Positions 14,866-24,282 are shown, counted from the stretch's first letter. The stretch is 64,000 nt of DNA from an uncultured Bacteroidales bacterium (GCA_900316245.1 ONCE01000004.1:1-64000); one strand, 5' to 3'. Translations and numbers: made by a program. Notes: generated from the letters alone by a model not told the origin.

Positions 14866-16638
14866 ATGTACAGAACACACACCTGCGGAGAACTCCGCAT
14901 TGCCAACAAGGGACAGCAGGTAACGCTGGCCGGATGGGTGCAGAAAGCCCGTAAACTCGGAGGCATGACGTTCATCGACCTCCGTGACCGTTACGGCATC
15001 ACCCAGCTGGTAGTGGAGGCCGATGCCCCCGCCGACCTCGTAGAAACCGCCACCGCCCTGGGCCGCGAATTCGTGATTCAGGTAAAAGGTGAGGTGGTGG
15101 AGCGCCAGGCCAAGAACGCCAAGATGCCCACCGGTGACATCGAGATCAAGGTTTCGGCCATCAGCATCCTCAACAAGAGCGTAACCCCGCCCTTCACCAT
15201 CGAGGAAGAGAGCGACGGCGGTGAGGACCTCCGCGCCAAGTACCGTTACCTGGACCTGCGCCGCGGTCCGCTGCAGCGCGCCCTGGCCCTCCGGCACAAG
15301 GTGGCCCACGAAGCCCGCAACTATCTGGACAGCCTGGGCTTTATGGAGATTGAAACCCCCTACCTCATCAAGAGCACCCCGGAAGGCGCCCGCGACTTCG
15401 TGGTTCCTTCCCGTATGAACCCTGGTCAGTTCTACGCATTGCCGCAGAGCCCCCAGACCTTCAAGCAGCTCCTGATGGTGGCCGGTTACGACCGTTACTT
15501 CCAGATTGTGCGCTGCTTCCGTGACGAGGACCTCCGCGCAGACCGCCAGCCGGAATTCACCCAGATTGACTGCGAGATGTCCTTCGTGGAGCAGGAAGAC
15601 GTCCTCAACACCTTCGAGGGAATGATGCGCACCCTGTTCAAGAATGTGCTCAATGTAGATATCCCCAACCCGCTGCCCCGGATGAGCTGGTACGACGCCA
15701 TGGACAACTACGGCTCCGACAAACCCGACGTGCGCTTTGGAATGACCATCCACGAAATCACGGATGTGGCCAAGGGCAAGGGCTTCAGCGTGCTGGATGA
15801 CGCCGCCTACATTGGCGCCATCTGCGTACCCGGCGCTTCCGAGTACACCCGCAAGCAGCTGGACGAACTCACCGAGTGGGTCAAGCGTCCCCAGGTGGGT
15901 GCCAAGGGCCTCATCTACGTGCGCGTCAATGCCGACGGCACCTTCAAGAGTTCCATCGACAAGTTCTACACCCCCGAGGATCTGGCCAAGCTGGCCGCCA
16001 AGGCCGAAGCCAAACCCGGAGACCTGATGCTGGTAATGAGCGGCGCCAATAAGCGCAAGGTTCAGACCATGCTGGGCGTCCTCCGTCTGGAGATGGGCGG
16101 CCGCCTGGGCCTTCGCAATCCCCAGGAGTTCGCTCCCCTGTGGATCGTGGACTTCCCGCTGCTGGAGTGGGACGACGAAACCCAGCGTTTCTACGCCATG
16201 CACCACCCCTTCACCGCCCCCAAGCCGGAGCACGAGGAGTGGTTCTACAGCAACAAGAAGGAAGACCTGGAGCGCGTCTGCGCCAACGCCTATGACTTCG
16301 TGCTCAACGGCAACGAACTGGGCGGCGGTTCCATCCGTATCCACAACGCCGATATGCAGAAGCGTATGTTCGAGGTGCTGGGCATCGGCCCGGAAGAAGC
16401 CGAATACAAGTTTGGCTTCATCATCAACGCCTTCAAGTTCGGCGCCCCGCCGCACGGAGGCCTGGCCTTCGGTTTTGACCGCGTGTGCGCCCTCATGGGT
16501 GGCCAGGATACCATCCGCGACTACATTGCCTTCCCCAAGAACAACCAGGGCCGCGACGTGATGATTGACTCCCCGTCCCAGATTGACCAGGCTCAGTTGG
16601 ATGAACTTCAGATAGCCTTGAATGTAAAGGCCGAATAA
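14866..16638 (+). CDS. aspS: Aspartyl-tRNA synthetase
   Basis: 590 residues, the normal size of a bacterial AspRS. The order is an N-terminal OB-fold anticodon-binding domain ([24 protein letters not shown]), the class II catalytic core split by a GAD insertion (about residues 285-415), motif 2 ([19 protein letters not shown]) and motif 3 ([14 protein letters not shown]). It charges tRNA-Asp with aspartate. The ATG at 14866 begins the typical [10 protein letters not shown]. It is monocistronic: its own promoter lies upstream and an intrinsic terminator follows 7 bases after the stop. Confidence 0.97.
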   Translation: MYRTHTCGELRIANKGQQVTLAGWVQKARKLGGMTFIDLRDRYGITQLVVEADAPADLVETATALGREFVIQVKGEVVERQAKNAKMPTGDIEIKVSAISILNKSVTPPFTIEEESDGGEDLRAKYRYLDLRRGPLQRALALRHKVAHEARNYLDSLGFMEIETPYLIKSTPEGARDFVVPSRMNPGQFYALPQSPQTFKQLLMVAGYDRYFQIVRCFRDEDLRADRQPEFTQIDCEMSFVEQEDVLNTFEGMMRTLFKNVLNVDIPNPLPRMSWYDAMDNYGSDKPDVRFGMTIHEITDVAKGKGFSVLDDAAYIGAICVPGASEYTRKQLDELTEWVKRPQVGAKGLIYVRVNADGTFKSSIDKFYTPEDLAKLAAKAEAKPGDLMLVMSGANKRKVQTMLGVLRLEMGGRLGLRNPQEFAPLWIVDFPLLEWDDETQRFYAMHHPFTAPKPEHEEWFYSNKKEDLERVCANAYDFVLNGNELGGGSIRIHNADMQKRMFEVLGIGPEEAEYKFGFIINAFKFGAPPHGGLAFGFDRVCALMGGQDTIRDYIAFPKNNQGRDVMIDSPSQIDQAQLDELQIALNVKAE

Positions 16639-16644
16639 AAGAGA

Positions 16645-16677
16645 AAGCGCTCTGCAGATGCAGGGCGCTTCTTTTTT
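16645..16677 (+). terminator. Intrinsic terminator of aspS
   Basis: A 10-bp stem AAGCGCTCTG / CAGGGCGCTT (one G-T pair) with a CAGATG loop is followed by C and six T. It begins 6 bases after the aspS stop codon and overlaps the stop codon of the convergent MBOAT gene at 16676. Confidence 0.85.
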
Positions 16678-18553
16678 AGAACTGGAAGTAGATGAAGCTC
16701 TGGAGGTCGGCGGTGATGAACTGGTAGATGAAGAGGATGAGGAACACCACCAGGGCCGCCATCCAGCCCAGCGGCAGACGGGAGAAGACCACCCGGTAGC
16801 GGCGCTTGAAGCGCTCCGGGAGCCAGTGGATCACCATTCCCACCACAAAGATGATGAGCACGGCACGGTGCTCGAAGGCCATTTTGGGTACCAGGGCCAG
16901 ATCCCAGGCGCCGCCAATCTGGTTCACCATATTCTTGGCCGTGTTCCAGGCCTGCTCGTTGGCCAGGGCCGGATCCAGGTTGGAGCCGCTGCGGAAGAAC
17001 AGGCGGGTAAAGGTGATGAACACAAAGGTCTGAAAAATGTCCCAGCTGCGGGAGAGCCAGGTAAAATGCTCCTCCTTGGGAGGCCGCTTCGTGCAGAAGA
17101 GGGCGTACAGGCCCTTGACGGCCGTTCCCAGGAACACAATCAGGGACCACATGAAGAACAGGTTCCAAACCGGATAGTGCGTGATGCGGGCCAGGATCTG
17201 GCAAACCAGCGTGACCACGCTGATGATGAGCATCTTCCCGTACAGGTTCCGGGCTGTCCAAATCTTATAGATGATCATACCCAGGCCGTTGAGACCGCCC
17301 CAGATCATAAAGTTCCAGCTGGCTCCGTGCCAGAGGCCGCCCAGCAGCATCGTGTTCATGGAGTTGATGTTGGTGGTGATGAGCTTGCGGTCGGCCGGTT
17401 TCTTCCAGGCCCAAAGGCCGATGCCACCAGCCAAAGCCAGCACGGCCACCGCCACCCACCAGCTTCCGCTGAGGAAGGAGCCGATGACGGCCACCGCCGC
17501 TATAATAATATAGGTACCGGCCGTGGCATTGCGGTTGCCGCCCAGGGGAATGTAGAGGTAATCCCGGAGCCAGCGGCTCAGGGTCATATGCCAGCGGCGC
17601 CAGAACTGCTGCGTATTCTCGGCCTTGTACGGAGAATCGAAGTTCTTGGGCAGGTAGAAGCCCATCAGCATCGCTACGCCGGTAGCGATGTCCGTATAGC
17701 CGGAGAAATCGGCATACACCTGCAGGGAATAGCAGAACAGGGCCGAAAGATTCTCGAACCCGCTGTACATCAGCGGATTCTCGAACACGCGGTCGCAGAA
17801 GTTCACCGCCAGATAGTCCGCCAGGATGAGCTTCTTCATAAGGCCGTTCATAATCCAGAAAACGGCGATTCCAAACCAGCGGCGGCTCAGGTTGTAGGGC
17901 TTGTGCAACTGGGCTATGAATTCCGAGGCACGTACGATGGGGCCCGCCACCAGCTGGGGGAAGAAACTCAGGTAAAAGCCGAAGTCCAGGAAGTTCTGCA
18001 CCGGCTCAATCTTGCGGCGCTTCACGTCCACGATGTAGCTCACCGCCTGGAAGGTGAAGAAGGAGATGCCCACCGGCAGGATGATGGCGTCCACGCGGAA
18101 GATTTCGGCCCCCGTGAGCACGTTGAGCCATTCTCCCAGCACGTCGTGCACCTCGATGGACAGGCCCAGGAGCTTGTTCACGAAGTCCGTGATGAAGTAC
18201 GCATACTTGAAATAGGCCAGGATGCCCAGGTCCAGCGTCACGCTCACGGCGGTGAGGATGCTTCGGCCCTTTTCTCCCTTAAGCCGGTGCAGCCACTTGG
18301 CGGCAAAGAAGTTATAGACTATGACAAAGAGCAGCAGGGCCAGGAAGACGCCGCTGGTCTTGTAATAGAAGAACAGGGAAACCGCAAACAGGTATGCGTT
18401 GCGGAGCAGGGGCTTGGAATGGACCTGCGTGAAGAGCGCAAATACCAGGGCGAAGAAGGCCCAGAAGTAGAACTGGGTAAACAGCAGCGGATGCGCCTGG
18501 TCAAAAGCGAACAGGTTCTTGATAAAATCCCATATGAGGTCCCAGAAGGTCAT
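16676..18553 (-). CDS. MBOAT-family membrane O-acyltransferase (AlgI/PatA-like)
   Basis: 625 residues with about 11-13 membrane segments. The MBOAT core is clear: YFKYAYF, ILPVGISFFTFQAVSYIVDV, FFPQLVAGPIVRA, WHMTLSRWLRDYLYIPLGGNR and the catalytic His in LGGLWHGASWNF near residue 408. Family members (AlgI, PatA, DltB) pass acyl groups, usually acetyl, across the membrane to acceptor enzymes. The gene starts in an ATGA overlap with an SGNH-hydrolase-like gene, itself overlapping a second one. This matches the known design MBOAT plus SGNH acyltransferases used to O-acetylate alginate, peptidoglycan or capsule. The acceptor glycan is unknown. Confidence 0.93.
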   Translation of the reverse strand: MTFWDLIWDFIKNLFAFDQAHPLLFTQFYFWAFFALVFALFTQVHSKPLLRNAYLFAVSLFFYYKTSGVFLALLLFVIVYNFFAAKWLHRLKGEKGRSILTAVSVTLDLGILAYFKYAYFITDFVNKLLGLSIEVHDVLGEWLNVLTGAEIFRVDAIILPVGISFFTFQAVSYIVDVKRRKIEPVQNFLDFGFYLSFFPQLVAGPIVRASEFIAQLHKPYNLSRRWFGIAVFWIMNGLMKKLILADYLAVNFCDRVFENPLMYSGFENLSALFCYSLQVYADFSGYTDIATGVAMLMGFYLPKNFDSPYKAENTQQFWRRWHMTLSRWLRDYLYIPLGGNRNATAGTYIIIAAVAVIGSFLSGSWWVAVAVLALAGGIGLWAWKKPADRKLITTNINSMNTMLLGGLWHGASWNFMIWGGLNGLGMIIYKIWTARNLYGKMLIISVVTLVCQILARITHYPVWNLFFMWSLIVFLGTAVKGLYALFCTKRPPKEEHFTWLSRSWDIFQTFVFITFTRLFFRSGSNLDPALANEQAWNTAKNMVNQIGGAWDLALVPKMAFEHRAVLIIFVVGMVIHWLPERFKRRYRVVFSRLPLGWMAALVVFLILFIYQFITADLQSFIYFQF

Positions 18554-19743
18554 TTCCTCGTGTAGTAATCCGAGAGAATGGCCTCGAAGAGGAGGTCGGC
18601 CACTTCTTTATAGCCCTGCGGGGTAAAGTGCACTTTGTCGGCCTGGGCCAGTCCGGCGTCCTGCCACTTGGCCATGGAGCCGTAGCCGCCCATCACCTCA
18701 TACCAGTCCCAGAACACGGCCTTGTATTCTGCGGCCAGGTCCCGGAAGGCCTTTTCGGCCTCCGCGGTGTGCTCGTTCTCCCCCCTTCCGTGGCGCCAGC
18801 TGTCGTTGATGCCGGTGAACAGGAAGGCACAGTGGGGATTCACTTTGCGGATTTCGTGGATGAGGGCGCGGTAGTTGGCCTTGAAGCGGGTGTCGTCAAA
18901 ACCGGCCCCCTGGATGTCGTTGATGCCAATGGAGAAAATCACCAGGTCCGGGCGCACGCGGCGGAGGTCTTCCGAGAGCAGGCTGCACTGCAGCCAGGAA
19001 TGGGTGGAGGCACCGTTGACGCCGGCCTCGCTGAGCGTGAAGCCCCGCGTGGGACGGTCCAGGTACAGGCCGCGGAGGGTATAGGTCCCTTTGCCCTTGA
19101 AGGCCACTTGCAGCCAGTCGGTATAGTACGGAAGGTCAAAGTGGCTCAGATGGGTGCCATGGACGCCCCTCACGGTGTCTTTGCCGTGCAGGATGAGGAC
19201 GGGCTCCAACGAGCCTTCTCCCAGCACATCCACCTTGTTGAAGGAATAATGCTGCTGGAGAAGCTGCGCTTCCTTGAGAACCAGGTCTATGACCACCCGG
19301 GCCGATGTATCCTGCGCCGTCACGGCCATGCCGCTTACGCCCAGGTCCGTATTCCGGGGCTTGAGGCAGGTGGCGCTTTCCCACGAGCCCTGCCAGGAAG
19401 AGATATAGCTGGAGGGGGTGTTGGTGCCGGCGGCCGAGAAAGGGAAAACCAGGCCGCGACCTCCGTCCATCCCGTATCTCAGGGAGAGGAAATGCTTGCG
19501 GAGACGGTCGGTCATAGTGCCGCCCTGGACGTGGGAACCGCCCATATGCAACACCTTCACATCGGTATCCCCGGAGAGAAGCAGGGTGTCCAGCTTCCTC
19601 AGAAACAGGGCATAGTCCGGTGACGACCCGGCCGGATACTGGATCTGGCTCTTGTCCGGACGCATGAACGGCAGCCTGCGGGCCCCGGCGGGCAGCAGCA
19701 TTCCCAACAGCAACACGCACAGAATCAAACGTTTTCTCATCAT
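18550..19743 (-). CDS. SGNH/GDSL-fold exported protein, probable polysaccharide O-acyltransferase partner
   Basis: 397 residues. A signal peptide (about 1-21) exports it. SGNH blocks are seen: block I VLHMGGSHVQGG near residue 66 (Gly-Ser-His in place of Gly-Asp-Ser), block III-like SIGINDIQ, FTGIND, and block V DKVHFTPQGY near residue 370, which carries the Asp-x-x-His pair. Block I with Ser-His resembles AlgJ/AlgX-like acetyltransferases more than esterases. It overlaps the MBOAT gene by 4 bases and the upstream SGNH gene by 4 bases, so the three are translationally coupled. I infer that it receives acyl groups from the MBOAT protein in the periplasm. Confidence 0.84.
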   Translation of the reverse strand: MMRKRLILCVLLLGMLLPAGARRLPFMRPDKSQIQYPAGSSPDYALFLRKLDTLLLSGDTDVKVLHMGGSHVQGGTMTDRLRKHFLSLRYGMDGGRGLVFPFSAAGTNTPSSYISSWQGSWESATCLKPRNTDLGVSGMAVTAQDTSARVVIDLVLKEAQLLQQHYSFNKVDVLGEGSLEPVLILHGKDTVRGVHGTHLSHFDLPYYTDWLQVAFKGKGTYTLRGLYLDRPTRGFTLSEAGVNGASTHSWLQCSLLSEDLRRVRPDLVIFSIGINDIQGAGFDDTRFKANYRALIHEIRKVNPHCAFLFTGINDSWRHGRGENEHTAEAEKAFRDLAAEYKAVFWDWYEVMGGYGSMAKWQDAGLAQADKVHFTPQGYKEVADLLFEAILSDYYTRK

Positions 19744-21170
19744 TTCTCCATCATCATCTGCCGCTCCTGGGGATATGTCTTGCGGAGCTGGTAAAAATCG
19801 TAATAGGTAAGCAGGGACTTGGTAAGGGTTTCACCCACTTTCTGGGCCCCCAGGGGGGTCAGGTGTATGTAGTCCGGACCGGCCAGCGGCGGATTGTGAC
19901 TCACCCACTGGACCATGGAATTCTCTCCGCCCATCATCCGGTAGAGGTCCCAGTAGGCGGCGTCGTTGCGGAGGGCCGTAGCCTTGAGGGAATCCACCAG
20001 CTGCGGCAGGCGGGGCCAGGTTACCACGCGGCCGTTCACGCTCTTACCCATATCGGAAGGTCCTATGAACAGGATCTTGGCCTGGGGGGCCACCTCGTGG
20101 AAGTATTGGATCTGGGCCGCTATCTGCTCCTGGTACTGCTCAATGATCCTGGTGTTGCGGGTAACCGGCATATAGTTGCCGCCGAACTGCAGGATGATGA
20201 GGCGGGTGTCCGTCATCGCCAGGCTCTCCTTCATCAGCGGCTTGGAAATACGGGTGAAGATGGTTCCCGAGCAGCCGCGCAGGGGCACGTTGTCCACCGC
20301 CGCACCGCCGTCTCCGTCGGCGCTGATCCCGTAAATCTCGGCGCTGCCCTTAATCTGGACCACCGCCTTCTGGACGGGACGGGAGAAGTGCCAGGTCTGG
20401 TACACCACCCCGTCTTCTCCGCTTTCCGTAACCACCTGGGGAGTCAGGGTATCGGCCACCACTTTTATCTCAAAGCTTTGACCGGTGCGGCCATACAGCA
20501 CCCCCACGGTGGTGAAATCCTTGGTCCGCTCCTTGGCATACTTGCTCTTGGAGGCCCGGAGCGTCACGGTGCCGCCGCCACTGAGCTGAACCACCTGGGC
20601 CAGCAGGCCGTAGCGGTTGTGTCCCGCCCGCACGGTGGTGGAGTCCCCGTACATGGTATATTGCACGAACGCGCCGCTGGCACTCTTGGAAACAGAGGCC
20701 GAAGGGACATTGCTCAGGGCCGGGAAAAAGCCCGTTCCCATACCGCCGAAGCGCTCCTGGAGCCCGTCCCGAAGGTCCTGGCTGATACGGTCCATCTCTA
20801 TCTGGGAGTCCCCGTAATGCAGGATGCGGACGGTTTTCTCGTGCTCCCGGGCCTGCTCCAGCTGGCGGAACAGCGGGTCAAAGAAACGGAAATCGTCTTC
20901 CGGAAGATAAATCCGGTCCGGATTCTCGTAAAAGAACGTACGATAATAGTGCAGGGTGTCATCTTCCATCCGGAAGCGGGCATCCACGCCGCGGAGCACC
21001 GAGTCCACGTTCACCTTGGCCAGCTTGGCGTCGGCCAGCGACCGCCGGTAAGAAGCGTAGCGGACCGTAACGGGCCCGGCGGCAATGCCGTCGGCCGGGA
21101 ACACCAGCCACAGCACGCCCAGCGCCGCAAAAATACCCAGGAGGAATAAGAGAACCTGCTTTGCACTCAT
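19740..21170 (-). CDS. SGNH/GDSL-fold membrane-anchored protein of the O-acylation cassette
   Basis: 476 residues. One N-terminal membrane segment (VLLFLLGIFAALGVLWLVF, about 6-24) leaves the rest in the periplasm. SGNH motifs: LHYGDSQIEMDR near residue 120 (block I with the candidate nucleophile Ser), LQFGGNYM, and PDYIHLTPLGAQ near residue 435 (Asp-x-x-His). Between them lies a beta-rich insertion (about 165-290). The ATG at 21170 is preferred to an in-frame TTG nine bases before; a TATCTTTG box ends 6 bases before this ATG, so the message may be leaderless. It is the first gene of the SGNH-SGNH-MBOAT operon. Confidence 0.83.
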   Translation of the reverse strand: MSAKQVLLFLLGIFAALGVLWLVFPADGIAAGPVTVRYASYRRSLADAKLAKVNVDSVLRGVDARFRMEDDTLHYYRTFFYENPDRIYLPEDDFRFFDPLFRQLEQAREHEKTVRILHYGDSQIEMDRISQDLRDGLQERFGGMGTGFFPALSNVPSASVSKSASGAFVQYTMYGDSTTVRAGHNRYGLLAQVVQLSGGGTVTLRASKSKYAKERTKDFTTVGVLYGRTGQSFEIKVVADTLTPQVVTESGEDGVVYQTWHFSRPVQKAVVQIKGSAEIYGISADGDGGAAVDNVPLRGCSGTIFTRISKPLMKESLAMTDTRLIILQFGGNYMPVTRNTRIIEQYQEQIAAQIQYFHEVAPQAKILFIGPSDMGKSVNGRVVTWPRLPQLVDSLKATALRNDAAYWDLYRMMGGENSMVQWVSHNPPLAGPDYIHLTPLGAQKVGETLTKSLLTYYDFYQLRKTYPQERQMMMEK

Positions 21171-21176
21171 AGCCAA

Positions 21177-21184
21177 CAAAGATA
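21177..21184 (-). promoter_or_regulatory. -7 box of the O-acylation operon, very close to the start codon
   Basis: TATCTTTG on the minus strand with only 6 bases (TTGGCT) before the ATG at 21170. Transcription would begin at or next to the start codon. No good -33 TTG is visible. Confidence 0.5.
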
Positions 21185-21256
21185 ATCATTTTCTCGCAAT
21201 ATCCTCCCTCCTTTCCGCCCGTGAAATGGAACTATCTGAGTGATTGCTCTTTACGG

Positions 21257-21289
21257 AAATCCTCCTCTGCAAATCGCGGAGGAGGATTT
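21257..21289. other. Strong hairpin in the gap between the hppA and SGNH genes
   Basis: Perfect 11-bp arms AAATCCTCCTC and GAGGAGGATTT around an 11-base loop. On the plus strand it is followed by only one further T, and on the minus strand by no T run, so it is a poor intrinsic terminator. It lies in a 246-base gap (21171-21416) with no convincing reading frame. The role is unknown; an RNA-stability element or a small structured RNA is possible. Confidence 0.45.
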
Positions 21290-21333
21290 TCACAACTAAC
21301 AATAAATTAACTACTTACATTTCACGCCCTTCA

Positions 21334-21375
21334 AGTCCCTCCCCCGAGGGGAGGGGTTTCGGGTGGGGGTAACGT
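21334..21375. repeat. Dispersed 42-bp intergenic repeat, copy A
   Basis: It contains the hairpin CCCTCCCC-CGA-GGGGAGGG followed by a G-rich stretch ending GGGGGTAACGT. Another copy at 56529-56570 matches at 39 of 42 positions by direct alignment. Both copies are intergenic. Just beyond, the 7-base arms CTAAGTT (21380-21386) and AACTTAG (21414-21420) form a further inverted repeat reaching the hppA stop codon. Confidence 0.75.
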
Positions 21376-21416
21376 ATAGCTAAGTTGCGAAGCGTGAGGT
21401 TGGGCGATAGTGTAAC

Positions 21417-23624
21417 TTAGTGCAGCATCACGGTCAGGCCGGCCATGACTATGCTCACCATGCTCATGAGCTTGATGAGGATGTTGAGGGAGGGGCCGGA
21501 GGTGTCCTTGAAGGGATCGCCCACGGTGTCACCCACGATGGTGGCTTTATGGGCAGGAGAATTCTTGCCGCCAAAGTTGCCTTCTTCCACGAACTTCTTG
21601 GCATTGTCCCAGGCGCCGCCGGAGTTGGCCAGGAAGATGGCCAGCACAAAACCGGCCCCCAGGCCACCTGCCAGTAGTCCTATCACGCCGGCAGGGCCCA
21701 GGATCACGCCCACCAGCATGGGAACCACAATGGCCAGGATGGAGGGGTAAATCATTTCCTGCTGGGCGGCGCGGGTAGAGATGCGCACGCAGCTGGTGTA
21801 GTCCGGACGGCGGGTTCCTTCCAGAATTCCTTTGAGCTCACGGAACTGGCGGCGGACTTCCACCACCATTTTGGAAGCGGCGCGGCCCACGGCGTTCATG
21901 GTGAGGCCGCAGAACAGGAAGGCCATCATGGAGCCAATGAAAATGCCCACCAGCACCATGGGGTTCATAAGGGTAATATCGTAGTATTCAACAATATCCG
22001 TGATAGAGGCCGAAAGGGTGTCCACCGTGCGGTCTCCTACCTCCAGAACGGACTTGCCTATATGGCTGAAGCCAATCTTGAGCTCTTCGATATAGGAGGC
22101 CAGCAGGGCCAGGGCCGTGAGGGCGGCCGACCCGATGGCAAAGCCCTTGCCGGTGGCGGCGGTGGTATTGCCCAGCGAATCCAGCACATCCGTCTTTTCG
22201 CGAACGGAAGGATCCAGTTCGCTCATCTGGGCGTTGCCGCCGGCGTTGTCTGCGATGGGACCGTAGGCGTCAGTGGCCAGGGTGATGCCCAGGGTGGAGA
22301 GCATGCCCACAGCTGCGATGGAAATGCCGTAGAGGCCCAGGCTCAGGGTGCCGGTAGAGTAAACAAAGCCCGTGGCAAAGCCGTAGGCCAGCAGGATGGC
22401 AATGGCAATGGTAATCACCGGAATGGCCGTGGAGCGCATGCCCAGGCCCACCCCGTTGATAACCACAGTGGCCGGACCGGTCTGTGCACTGGATGCCAGC
22501 TTGCGGGTGGGACGGTACGAATGGGAGGTATAGAACTCCGTGACCTTGCCAATGATGACGCCGGCCAGCAGGCCGCTGAGCACGCTCAGGGACAGCTGCC
22601 ACCACTGCGGCAGCCCGCTCTGGCCGTCAAAGCCCAACAGGTAGAATACGCCGAAAGACAGCACGGCAATGAGCACGGCCGACAGATTGGTACCGCGGCT
22701 CAGGGAGCCCAGCAGGTCCTTCAGGTTGGCCCCTTCCTTGGTGCGCACCACAAAGATGCCCAGGATGGACAGGACCACGCCAATGGCCGCAATGACCATC
22801 GGGGCCAGGATGGCCTTCATCTGGATGTCCGTGCCCAGGTTAAAGAAGGCCGATGCCCCCAGGGCCATGGTAGCCAGGATGGAACCGCAGTAGCTTTCGT
22901 ATAGGTCGGCTCCCATGCCGGCCACGTCGCCCACGTTGTCACCCACGTTGTCGGCGATGGTGGCGGGGTTGCGGGGGTCATCCTCCGGGATGTCCTGCTC
23001 CACCTTGCCCACGATATCGGCCCCTACGTCGGCAGCCTTGGTATAGATACCGCCGCCCACACGGGCAAACAGGGCCTGGGTAGAGGCACCCATGCCGAAG
23101 GTGAGCATGGTGGTGGTAATGACCACCAGGGTCTGGGCGGGCGTTGCCTCTTCCACAAAGGCATTGAGGATGATCCACCAGATGGAGATATCCAGAAGGC
23201 CCAGGCCCACCACGGTGAGGCCCATGACAGCGCCGCTGCGGAAGGCAATCTTAAGGCCGGCGTTGAGGCTGCGCATGGTGGCGTTGGCCGTGCGGGCGCT
23301 GGCATAGGTTGCCGTCTTCATGCCTACAAAACCCGCCAGGCCGCTGAAGAAGCCGCCGGTGAGGAAGGCAAACGGGACCCAGGGGTTCTGCACACCGAAG
23401 CCGTAGGCCAGGATGGCAAAGAAGATGGCCAGCACGATAAATACGATAATCACCACCTTATACTGCTGCCTCAGGTACGCCATGGCGCCTTCGCGTACGT
23501 ACTGGGCAATTTCCTTCATGGTGGGGGTTCCTTCGCTCTCCTTGAACATCTGCCGGAAGAAAATCCAGGCAAACAGCAGCGCAATCACCGCTGCTGCAGG
23601 AACCAGATAGAATAGAGAGGTCAT
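21417..23624 (-). CDS. hppA: Membrane-bound pyrophosphatase, K+-dependent type (Na+ and/or H+ pump)
   Basis: 735 residues with about 16 membrane segments. It couples pyrophosphate hydrolysis to ion export. Substrate-binding motifs are intact: DVGADIVGKVEQDIPEDDPRN, TIADNVGDNVGDVAG, YGPIADNAGGNAQMS and GDTVGDPFKDTSGPSLN. The K+-dependence segment reads GNTTAATGKG: Ala and Gly at the positions that are Lys and Thr in K+-independent enzymes. K+-dependent family members include Na+ pumps and the Na+/H+ dual pumps known from Bacteroides, so sodium transport is likely. It is the last gene of a nine-gene minus-strand run and could use the pyrophosphate released by biosynthesis or by the CYTH enzymes upstream. 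Confidence 0.95.
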   Translation of the reverse strand: MTSLFYLVPAAAVIALLFAWIFFRQMFKESEGTPTMKEIAQYVREGAMAYLRQQYKVVIIVFIVLAIFFAILAYGFGVQNPWVPFAFLTGGFFSGLAGFVGMKTATYASARTANATMRSLNAGLKIAFRSGAVMGLTVVGLGLLDISIWWIILNAFVEEATPAQTLVVITTTMLTFGMGASTQALFARVGGGIYTKAADVGADIVGKVEQDIPEDDPRNPATIADNVGDNVGDVAGMGADLYESYCGSILATMALGASAFFNLGTDIQMKAILAPMVIAAIGVVLSILGIFVVRTKEGANLKDLLGSLSRGTNLSAVLIAVLSFGVFYLLGFDGQSGLPQWWQLSLSVLSGLLAGVIIGKVTEFYTSHSYRPTRKLASSAQTGPATVVINGVGLGMRSTAIPVITIAIAILLAYGFATGFVYSTGTLSLGLYGISIAAVGMLSTLGITLATDAYGPIADNAGGNAQMSELDPSVREKTDVLDSLGNTTAATGKGFAIGSAALTALALLASYIEELKIGFSHIGKSVLEVGDRTVDTLSASITDIVEYYDITLMNPMVLVGIFIGSMMAFLFCGLTMNAVGRAASKMVVEVRRQFRELKGILEGTRRPDYTSCVRISTRAAQQEMIYPSILAIVVPMLVGVILGPAGVIGLLAGGLGAGFVLAIFLANSGGAWDNAKKFVEEGNFGGKNSPAHKATIVGDTVGDPFKDTSGPSLNILIKLMSMVSIVMAGLTVMLH

Positions 23625-23645
23625 AGTTTAGTGATTAGTTCTGTT

Positions 23646-24275
23646 TTAGTTCATTTCTACGATGGTAAACCCTTCCAGGTTGTCCATCAGGTTCTGTATG
23701 GTGGTCAGGTAGTCTTTCTGGCGAAGACGGAGGGTCAGGCGGGTTTTTCCGTCCGATATGGAATAGGTTTCTACGTTAATCTTATGCTGTTTCAAGATCA
23801 AGGGGAGGGTGGGGAGATCGTAGGGCTTGTCCGGAACCAGGGTGAGGTCTACCACTTTTTCGTTGTAGTGGAGGTTCACAAAGTGCATCATCTCAAGGCA
23901 GAATACCGTGAGCAGGGTGGCCGCTACGGCTACGGCGTACATCCCGTCTCCGCAGGCCAGGCCAATGGCGGCCGCTACCCACAGGCCGGCAGCCGTGGTA
24001 ACCCCGCGCACCACATTACGCTGAAAGATGATGACGCCGGCGCCGATGAAACCGATTCCGGAAACCACCTGGGCGGCCACGCGCGCGGCGTCATGCTGGC
24101 GCGACCCAAAGGCAAACTCGGAGATAATCATGAACAGGGCGCTGCCCAGCGCCACGATAAAATGCGTGCGAACGCCGGCCTCCTTGGCGCGGAATTCCCG
24201 CTCCATACCAATGAGGCCACCCAGCAGTCCGGCAACAACCAGCCGGAAAATCAATATCCAGTCAAATTCTACCAT
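23646..24275 (-). CDS. MgtC/SapB family inner membrane protein
   Basis: 209 residues. Four or five membrane segments in the first about 130 residues carry the MgtC signature: GGLIGMEREFRAKEAGVRTHFIVALGSALFM, SGIGFIGAGVIIF and VRGVTTAAGLWVAAAIGLACG. A C-terminal ACT-like domain (about 145-209) follows. MgtC proteins support growth at low magnesium and, in Salmonella, restrain phosphate uptake and ATP levels; their exact activity is not known. That link suits its place in a phosphate-themed run. The ATG at 24275 is preceded by TATCTTTA with a 7-base gap, so it may also be transcribed on its own. hppA begins 21 bases after it. Confidence 0.9.
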   Translation of the reverse strand: MVEFDWILIFRLVVAGLLGGLIGMEREFRAKEAGVRTHFIVALGSALFMIISEFAFGSRQHDAARVAAQVVSGIGFIGAGVIIFQRNVVRGVTTAAGLWVAAAIGLACGDGMYAVAVAATLLTVFCLEMMHFVNLHYNEKVVDLTLVPDKPYDLPTLPLILKQHKINVETYSISDGKTRLTLRLRQKDYLTTIQNLMDNLEGFTIVEMN

Positions 24276-24282
24276 ACTTGAG

